Below are positions 27,025-32,296 of a stretch of DNA of 32,296 nucleotides, piece by piece (the first letter of the stretch is position 1; the number at the start of each line of letters is the position of its first letter). The position numbers and the translations under genes are program-made. The notes under the pieces were generated by a model. That model searched no databases, had not been told where the DNA came from, and was given only the letters and a program-made list of their open reading frames with translations. This DNA is from Bacilli bacterium (lineage in GTDB: Bacteria > Bacillota_I > Bacilli_A > RFN20 > CAG-826): the NCBI GenBank assembly GCA_024695405.1, contig JAILIF010000067.1, positions 1 through 32,296 on the forward strand. Reading direction: 5' to 3'.

Positions 27025-28916
27025 ACACAAAAAAACTTTTAGCGTGTTTTCTTGTTTCTATGTTTTCTCTTTCTGCTTGTAATGAGCCAGTAGAAGAAAA
27101 TAAAGAAAATGAAAGCGAAGAAAAAGTCACTCAATTAGAAAACATAGAAAATGTAAAAATCATTATTCAAACCGATAGGTATGAACTTGCTATTGGTGAA
27201 TACCATAAGTTAAGTCTAATTCCGGTTAACTTTGTTGGTGCAATAAGTGTTACTTCAAGTAATAGTGAAGTTATAGAAGTAAATCCTAAAAATAATGAAT
27301 TACATGCTTTAAAAGAGGGAACCGCAATATTAACTGCATCATATGTTAATGATTCTAGAGTTAGTAGCGCTATTGAATTAGAAGTTATTTCTGGAAAAAA
27401 GGGAAGTGACTATAACTACCATGAGTTTAATCAACAAATAAGTCACACTCATAGCCTTAATCCTAAAGGAAAGCAGCATGTTATAGTGCTACCTATATCT
27501 ATTAAAGATTATGAATGCAATGCAACTGCTGAAAACTTAAATAGACTAAAGAAAGCATTTAATGGTCCAAATGATTATTGGGAAAGTGTTGCAAGCTTTT
27601 ACAAAAAAAGTTCATTTAATCAATTAGATTTAGATTTTGTGTTTCCTGATGAATGGTATGAATGTCCTTATAATCCAGTTGAATTTCAAAGTCATTATAA
27701 AGCTGAGTATGTACTAGCTGATGACCGTGGCTCTTCTAAATTAGTTGAAGAAGCACTCAATTGGTTTAAAGAGAAATATGGTTTCTCTGCCGAAAAATAT
27801 GACAAAGATAAAGATGGATATGTCGATGGTATATGGGCTATATATAGTGCTCCTGCGATGGCGGAAGAAAAAGAAAAATATGAAGAACTATATCCAGGAA
27901 TTGATGTAGAAGGATGGTGGGCATTTTGCTGCGATTCTAGAGTCAACATTGGTAATACAGGCTTATTAAGTAATCCAGTAAGTAAAATGTATGGCTGGGC
28001 TAGTTATGACTTCATGAATAATGCAGGGGAAGGATTAACAGATGCTCATACTTATATTCATGAAACAGGCCATATGATAGGGGCTAAAGATTATTACTGT
28101 ACCTTATCAATACAAGGTATGGAATATAATTTTCCAACTCCATTAGGAGGTGTTGACATGATGGATAACAACATCGGTGATCATAACGCCATGACTAAGT
28201 ACTGTTATGGTTGGACTAAACCTATAGTGATTAATAAAGAAACAACAATAGATTTAAAACCATATGAAGAAACTGGTGATTTCTTATTAATCACTAATGA
28301 ACATCATAACAATACTGCATGGGATGAATACTTTATGGTTGAATATATAACTCCTAGTGGATTAAATGCGAATGATTATCTTAAGCCATATCCAAATAAC
28401 GGGTTACAAGGTTATTCGAAACCGGGTATAAGAATAACTCACGTAGATAATAGAGGAGTGTACGCTGATAGCAATAAAGGATTATGCTTCTCTACTGATG
28501 ATACGAATATATTCAATGATCCAATAAGCAATACACCTGTTACTTCTTATACGATGTTTGCTGATAATACAAATAGCAAATCTCCATTCTTTCAAATAAC
28601 ACTTATGCAAAAGAATATTGAGACTGCTAAATATAATGTACTTTCAGAATCAAGAAATTATCTAAAGAGTATTAGAAATAGAGAAGAGTCACCAAGAACT
28701 CAAATAGCGGATGATGCGCTTTTCTATGAAGGGGAAAGTTTCTCTTTAGAACTTAATTCGCCATATAGAGAATTGATGCCATCTAAGAGTCATCAATTAG
28801 ATAAATACTTCGATTCTAAAAGTAAGCTAGACGTATTTGATTACAAGATTAATGTTGTTTCGATAAATGAACAAAGCGCAAAGATAGAGATTAAAAAGAT
28901 AGATATATCTAGATAG
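27021..28916 (+). CDS. M6-type metalloprotease lipoprotein 2
   Basis: 631 residues, similar in plan to the preceding gene but clearly diverged. Lipobox LSAC with Cys20; acidic linker; Ig-like Big_2 domain about 45-124 (SVTSSNSEVIEVNPKNNELH, ALKEGTAILTA); protease domain with YIHETGHMIGAKDYY (HExxHxxGxxD: His347, Glu348, His351, Asp357) and VDMMDNNIGDHNAMTKYCYG (378-397). The metal site is intact. YDKDKDGYVDGIW (about 260-272) resembles a Ca-binding loop also present in copy 1. The start overlaps the first protease stop (ATGA) with AAGGAGG. Two paralogs in a row suggest widened substrate range. Confidence 0.88.
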   Translation: MNTKKLLACFLVSMFSLSACNEPVEENKENESEEKVTQLENIENVKIIIQTDRYELAIGEYHKLSLIPVNFVGAISVTSSNSEVIEVNPKNNELHALKEGTAILTASYVNDSRVSSAIELEVISGKKGSDYNYHEFNQQISHTHSLNPKGKQHVIVLPISIKDYECNATAENLNRLKKAFNGPNDYWESVASFYKKSSFNQLDLDFVFPDEWYECPYNPVEFQSHYKAEYVLADDRGSSKLVEEALNWFKEKYGFSAEKYDKDKDGYVDGIWAIYSAPAMAEEKEKYEELYPGIDVEGWWAFCCDSRVNIGNTGLLSNPVSKMYGWASYDFMNNAGEGLTDAHTYIHETGHMIGAKDYYCTLSIQGMEYNFPTPLGGVDMMDNNIGDHNAMTKYCYGWTKPIVINKETTIDLKPYEETGDFLLITNEHHNNTAWDEYFMVEYITPSGLNANDYLKPYPNNGLQGYSKPGIRITHVDNRGVYADSNKGLCFSTDDTNIFNDPISNTPVTSYTMFADNTNSKSPFFQITLMQKNIETAKYNVLSESRNYLKSIRNREESPRTQIADDALFYEGESFSLELNSPYRELMPSKSHQLDKYFDSKSKLDVFDYKINVVSINEQSAKIEIKKIDISR

Positions 28917-28927
28917 GAGAAATATTC

Positions 28928-30970
28928 ATGAAAACTAAATTAATAAAAATTGGACTTATGTCATTATTAGTGACATCGTTAGGGGCTTGTGGGGAAGAAA
29001 AACAAGGTGAACAAAATAAAGAAAATCAAGAAGAAGCAAAAGTAGAAGTTCCTACAATTCCAGAAGACACTATATTTGTTGATGAAATACCAACAATGCA
29101 ATATGGTAGTTCTTTAGATTTAAGTGGTTTTGTTACTATTGGTGGCAATTATTATGGGTATGTGGTTATTAAGTGCACTAGTTTAACACCTGATATTGTC
29201 ACTGTTAATAATGATAAACCATCTGAAGTTATCGCAGTTGGTGTTGGAGAAGCTAAAGTAAAGATTAATATTGGAGGTGTAGACAAAGAAGTCACTTTTA
29301 ATGTTGTTCCTCAAATTAAAAATATTGTTATCAATAATCCTAGTGATGATTTCTTACTAAATGACATTATCTCATTAGATGATTATGTGAGTATCAATGT
29401 CGCTAACCCTATTGGTAGTAAAAGTGATTATATCGCTACAGTAAGTAGAGATAGTAAAGATATTGTGTCTATTCAAGGCCACATGGTTAAATTTACCGCA
29501 ACAGGTGATTTTACAATTGTTATTCAAGATTTAGGGAAATCTAAAACTGCGTATTTTAAAGGATATGTATCTTCTAAATTACAAAAGGCTATTACTGAAT
29601 ATACAAAAACAGTCACTAATGATTATTCAAATGTATTAGCGGGCAATATCATTACTATCCATACAGATAATTATGTTTTCTATCCAATGAAAAGAATGTT
29701 AGGCGGTAGCTGGGAATTCAATGGTTTAGTAGATATGGAATATGAAGGATATATTGAATTTAGTGATGGAACACTTTATCAAGTAGTGTGTGGCCAAAAT
29801 AGTGATGGCTATCCTGATTTAGATAATTTAAAATTCATTTCTAAACTTAATGGTGGCAAAGAAGCTTATTGGAATTTTGACCCTATTAACTGGAACTTCT
29901 TAAAACAGTTCAAAACTCATGTTGATGAAGAAGGAAATGAGGATTATATATACGCTAACTGTAGTAGTGCTATTTTAGATGAACTAATTGGTACTACATA
30001 TCAAATTCAATTAGCGCCTCGTACTGTAGATGAAATTAGAATCTATTTTGATGAAGAAGCCGAAAACAATAAATTAACTGTAGGCTTCTATCTTAACGAT
30101 GAATTAGCGTTCAATGAAAGATTCTGGGATGTTAATGATTCAAACTACTCTATCGCTGATTCTTTTGTAAATAATTTAAATAACAAACCAGCACCAATAG
30201 TTACTACTTCTATCGTTAGTAAATTAAATGAAATCATTAATGCTAAAAACTTTACTGTTACTGGTAGATCATATATTTCCGATCCAAATGGTAATGAAAT
30301 GGAATATAAAGACGCTATTGCAGCGTACTTGCCTCTTCATACTATGTACTATACTGGTGGAGCCAAATATGTAGAAGATGCTATGTTTATTAGAAATGTT
30401 CAAGCTTTTGAAGTTGAAGGAAATACTGATAAACAAAAATCACACGGCTTTATTAATAAAGATGGTAAGGTTTATGAAGTTAACTTTGAAAAAGATAGCA
30501 AAGGTAACGAGGTATATAATGGTGCTATTTCATTAGACAATAGTCCTATCGTAAATAGCAATGGACAACAAATTAGTTTCTATGGCGATAATACTTCATT
30601 TAAATCATTATTCCGTATTAACTTTGATGATTGGAATGAGTTAGATTTCTTAAGTGAAAGTGAAAAAGGATATGAATTTACAATAGGAAAAACTAGTAAA
30701 AAAGGAAGTGAATTATTAAGAAACATCTTAAATACTACTCTTCCTGAATTTACTGAACATATCTTCCCAAGCAACTTATACAATAACAACTTTGAAGCTG
30801 CTAGTGCGGGCTCAGGTATATTTAAGATAAACGAAGACGGTTCATTATATTTTGCATATCAAGTCGCGAATATTATTTCTGAAATGAATTTATCAATTCG
30901 TTTATCAGTTGAATTTACTATTTCTGATATTGGCACAACTACATTAACTGAATTTGATTCATTAAGATAA
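28928..30970 (+). CDS. Large Ig-like lipoprotein of unknown function
   Basis: 680 residues. The signal peptide has lipobox LGAC with Cys21, then an acidic linker and a Big_2-like segment (about 55-130: SLTPDIVTVNNDKPSEVIAV, then GVGEAKVKINIGG). The C-terminal two thirds seem to hold two related halves of beta-rich sequence, with recurring phrases such as GYIEFSDGTLYQVV and HGFINKDGKVYEVN; this may be two LolA/LppX-like folds, a guess. No protease motif (HExxH) is present. AGGAGA lies before the start, 11 bases after protease 2. A peptide- or substrate-holding surface protein fits the context. Confidence 0.75.
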   Translation: MKTKLIKIGLMSLLVTSLGACGEEKQGEQNKENQEEAKVEVPTIPEDTIFVDEIPTMQYGSSLDLSGFVTIGGNYYGYVVIKCTSLTPDIVTVNNDKPSEVIAVGVGEAKVKINIGGVDKEVTFNVVPQIKNIVINNPSDDFLLNDIISLDDYVSINVANPIGSKSDYIATVSRDSKDIVSIQGHMVKFTATGDFTIVIQDLGKSKTAYFKGYVSSKLQKAITEYTKTVTNDYSNVLAGNIITIHTDNYVFYPMKRMLGGSWEFNGLVDMEYEGYIEFSDGTLYQVVCGQNSDGYPDLDNLKFISKLNGGKEAYWNFDPINWNFLKQFKTHVDEEGNEDYIYANCSSAILDELIGTTYQIQLAPRTVDEIRIYFDEEAENNKLTVGFYLNDELAFNERFWDVNDSNYSIADSFVNNLNNKPAPIVTTSIVSKLNEIINAKNFTVTGRSYISDPNGNEMEYKDAIAAYLPLHTMYYTGGAKYVEDAMFIRNVQAFEVEGNTDKQKSHGFINKDGKVYEVNFEKDSKGNEVYNGAISLDNSPIVNSNGQQISFYGDNTSFKSLFRINFDDWNELDFLSESEKGYEFTIGKTSKKGSELLRNILNTTLPEFTEHIFPSNLYNNNFEAASAGSGIFKINEDGSLYFAYQVANIISEMNLSIRLSVEFTISDIGTTTLTEFDSLR

Positions 30971-30993
30971 TTAGAAAGGAATAAACAATTAAT

Positions 30994-31359
30994 ATGAAAA
31001 TAACTAGAGAATTAAATGAATTTCTTAAAATGTTTTTAAAGATGGAAGGAAAAGATGCAGTGGAGATTTCTTTAATCCCACACGAATGTGGAGGCAAAGG
31101 TTTAGATTTACACTGCGTTAAATTAGAAAATAGAGACTATGTCGATTATGATGGCTTAAAAGTAATTATTTCAAAAGAAGATGATGAAGTTTTAACTCAC
31201 TACATATTAGACGCTGATGATAAAGGCGGAGTCGCTATTTCTATGGACACTAACTATGCTCACCAATGCGGTTGTGGACACCATGGAGATTGTTCATGTG
31301 GGGAAGAAAATCATACTTGTTCGTGTGGGGGAGATTGTTCTTGCAAGAAGGATAATTAA
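30994..31359 (+). CDS. A-type Fe-S (HesB/IscA-like) protein with Cys-rich tail
   Basis: 121 residues. HECGGKGLDLHCVKLENRDY (30-49), DYDGLKVIISKEDDEVL (51-67) and CGCG (92-95) follow the A-type Fe-S carrier layout, with Cys32, Cys92 and Cys94 in place of the usual three. After this comes an added tail with six more Cys in CSC pairs (residues 100-117), of unknown role but plausibly metal-binding. It is 23 bases after the lipoprotein gene and before a strong terminator, so it is probably the last gene of the opp operon. A cytosolic Fe-S carrier there is unexpected; metal delivery is speculation. Confidence 0.7.
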   Translation: MKITRELNEFLKMFLKMEGKDAVEISLIPHECGGKGLDLHCVKLENRDYVDYDGLKVIISKEDDEVLTHYILDADDKGGVAISMDTNYAHQCGCGHHGDCSCGEENHTCSCGGDCSCKKDN

Positions 31360-31375
31360 TAAGGAATAATAGTGG

Positions 31376-31407
31376 AAAAAGGCAATGTTTCGAGCATTGC
31401 TTTTTTT
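31376..31407 (+). terminator. Terminator at the end of the opp-protease operon
   Basis: GCAATG (31382-31387), loop TTTCGAG, CATTGC (31395-31400), then T7. An A run before the stem pairs with the T run, giving a longer hairpin. It is 17 bases past the HesB-like stop. Confidence 0.88.
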
Positions 31408-31450
31408 GTTATCAATATATTCCGTTTTAAGTCAATCTTGCTACTCAATA

Positions 31451-31520
31451 TTGACGTTTTTTGTTGTTACTAATATTTTTTAATAAAATATAGACATTAA
31501 ATAATCTAGAATATTAAAAT
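31451..31520 (+). promoter_or_regulatory. Candidate promoters for the kinase-like gene
   Basis: Two sigma-A-like pairs are visible: TTGACG (31451-31456), N17, TATTTT (31474-31479); and TAGACA (31491-31496), N18, TAAAAT (31515-31520). Either would give a leader ending in GGTGG before the ATG at 31539. The rest of 31408-31538 shows nothing else. Confidence 0.4.
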
Positions 31521-31538
31521 ATTTAACGTGGTGGCAAG

Positions 31539-32033
31539 ATGAAGACTCTAATACTATGTACTGCAATCCCTGCTAGTGGAAAGTCTACATGGTCCCGTCT
31601 CTATCAAAAAGAGCACGAGAATGTCTTTATTGTCTCTAGTGATGAAATAAGATACGAACTCACTGGATGTTATACAGATAGAAGCAAGCAAAAAGAAGTT
31701 TGGGAAGTTTTCTCCAAACGCATACATGAATTTGGTAAAAACGAGGACTGTACAGTTATTCTCGATGCTTTAAACGATAGAAATTATTTAAGAGAAAAAT
31801 ACGTAACTGATAATCCAGAATTTGATAAATATATAATGGTTACTTTTCCTGGTGAGACAGAAAGAGCGATTAAACTTAATAATGAAAGAATAGATGATAC
31901 AAAAGTACCTGAAGACGTTATGAAGGTACTCGTTGATACATTTGAAGAGCCTACCGAAGAAATAAAATCATTATTTGATGAAGTATGGGAAATTAGATGG
32001 AAAGAAAGCATGTATAGGAGGGAACAACAATGA
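31539..32033 (+). CDS. P-loop NTPase / polynucleotide-kinase-like (AAA_33) protein
   Basis: 164 residues. MKTLILCTAIPASGKSTWSR holds the Walker A (GxPASGKST style: residues 9-18); VSSDEIRYELTG and ILDALN supply the lid-near Asp and Walker B positions of the T4 Pnkp-type kinase family. It may phosphorylate a nucleic acid end or a small molecule; the sequence does not decide. The next gene overlaps by ATGA, with AGGAGGGAA in this gene's end, so expression is coupled with an FAD dehydrogenase. Confidence 0.7.
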   Translation: MKTLILCTAIPASGKSTWSRLYQKEHENVFIVSSDEIRYELTGCYTDRSKQKEVWEVFSKRIHEFGKNEDCTVILDALNDRNYLREKYVTDNPEFDKYIMVTFPGETERAIKLNNERIDDTKVPEDVMKVLVDTFEEPTEEIKSLFDEVWEIRWKESMYRREQQ

Positions 32034-32296
32034 AATATGATGTAGTTATAGTCGGAGCAGGACCTTGTGGATATTTTGCAGCATATGAACTTACTGAAAA
32101 AAATCCTAAATTAAAGGTTTTACTTATTGATAAAGGAAATCCAATTGAAAGAAGAAGATGCCCTGTTTTAGAGCATAAAATAGACAAGTGTCCAGCAAAC
32201 ACTAAAGGATACAATGAATGTTACCCTGCTTGTAGCATTACTAATGGTTTTGGTGGTGCAGGTGCTTATTCTGATGGAAAGTTTAATATTACAACT
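32030..32296 (+). CDS. FAD-dependent dehydrogenase, N-terminal 89 residues (3' end outside window)
   Basis: MKYDVVIVGAGPCGYFAAYE is a classical FAD-binding Rossmann start (GxGPxG), followed by LIDKGNPIERRRCP, several Cys residues, and NGFGGAGAYSDGK. This fits the large uncharacterised NAD(FAD)-utilising dehydrogenase family that usually has about 450-550 residues. The frame is open to the window edge. Start chosen by AGGAGGGAA at 32017-32025 and the ATGA overlap with the kinase-like gene. Confidence 0.85.
   Translation, partial: MKYDVVIVGAGPCGYFAAYELTEKNPKLKVLLIDKGNPIERRRCPVLEHKIDKCPANTKGYNECYPACSITNGFGGAGAYSDGKFNITT

Overview
The window looks like a chromosome segment from a low-GC Bacillota (Bacilli / Erysipelotrichia / RF39-like gut lineage; the exact taxon cannot be read from the sequence). 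The bases are AT-rich, genes carry clear AGGAGG-type ribosome binding sites, lipoproteins have Gram-positive lipoboxes, and TGA is used as a stop while Trp is TGG. The genetic code is therefore the standard bacterial one and not the mycoplasma one.

Region 1 (1-7065, minus strand) is a tight nitrogen and nucleotide operon. It is read as type III glutamine synthetase, purA, purB, guaA, pyrG (cut by the window edge). Glutamine synthetase makes the glutamine that GuaA and PyrG consume. A three-copy repeat of an AGTGTT box lies upstream of the glutamine synthetase gene.

Region 2 (about 7.25-17.1 kb) is an accessory island with four toxin-antitoxin or abortive-infection modules. They are a TacA/TacT-type RHH-GNAT pair; an AbiF/Abi_2-type HEPN gene broken by a stop at codon 16, followed by two tandem copies of a structured 118-bp element; a RelB/DinJ-type antitoxin with a Fic enzyme on the minus strand, whose 3' side holds a predicted pseudoknot; and an HTH-DUF3791 fusion + DUF3990 (ADP-ribosyltransferase-like) + small partner operon that appears to be transcribed leaderless. 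A LysR regulator and a TetR-regulated heterodimeric ABC exporter sit among them.

Region 3 (17.1-31.4 kb, plus strand) is a large operon for extracellular protein use: a complete oligopeptide importer (OppA, B, C, D, F), two M6-type metalloprotease lipoproteins, a large Ig-like lipoprotein, and an A-type Fe-S-like protein with a Cys-rich tail. The genes overlap or nearly touch. OppC and OppD each carry an insert of more than 200 residues. A perfect GTTAGT-N4-ACTAAC palindrome lies upstream of both the TetR/exporter operon and oppA, so one TetR repressor probably controls exporter and importer together.

Region 4 (31.5 kb to the end) holds a P-loop kinase-like gene coupled to the start of an FAD-dependent dehydrogenase.

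Most interesting points: the shared TetR operator linking exporter, peptide importer and surface proteases; the AbiF-like gene with tandem downstream structured RNAs; the leaderless HTH-DUF3791/DUF3990 operon; the inserted OppC/OppD; and the pseudoknot next to fic.
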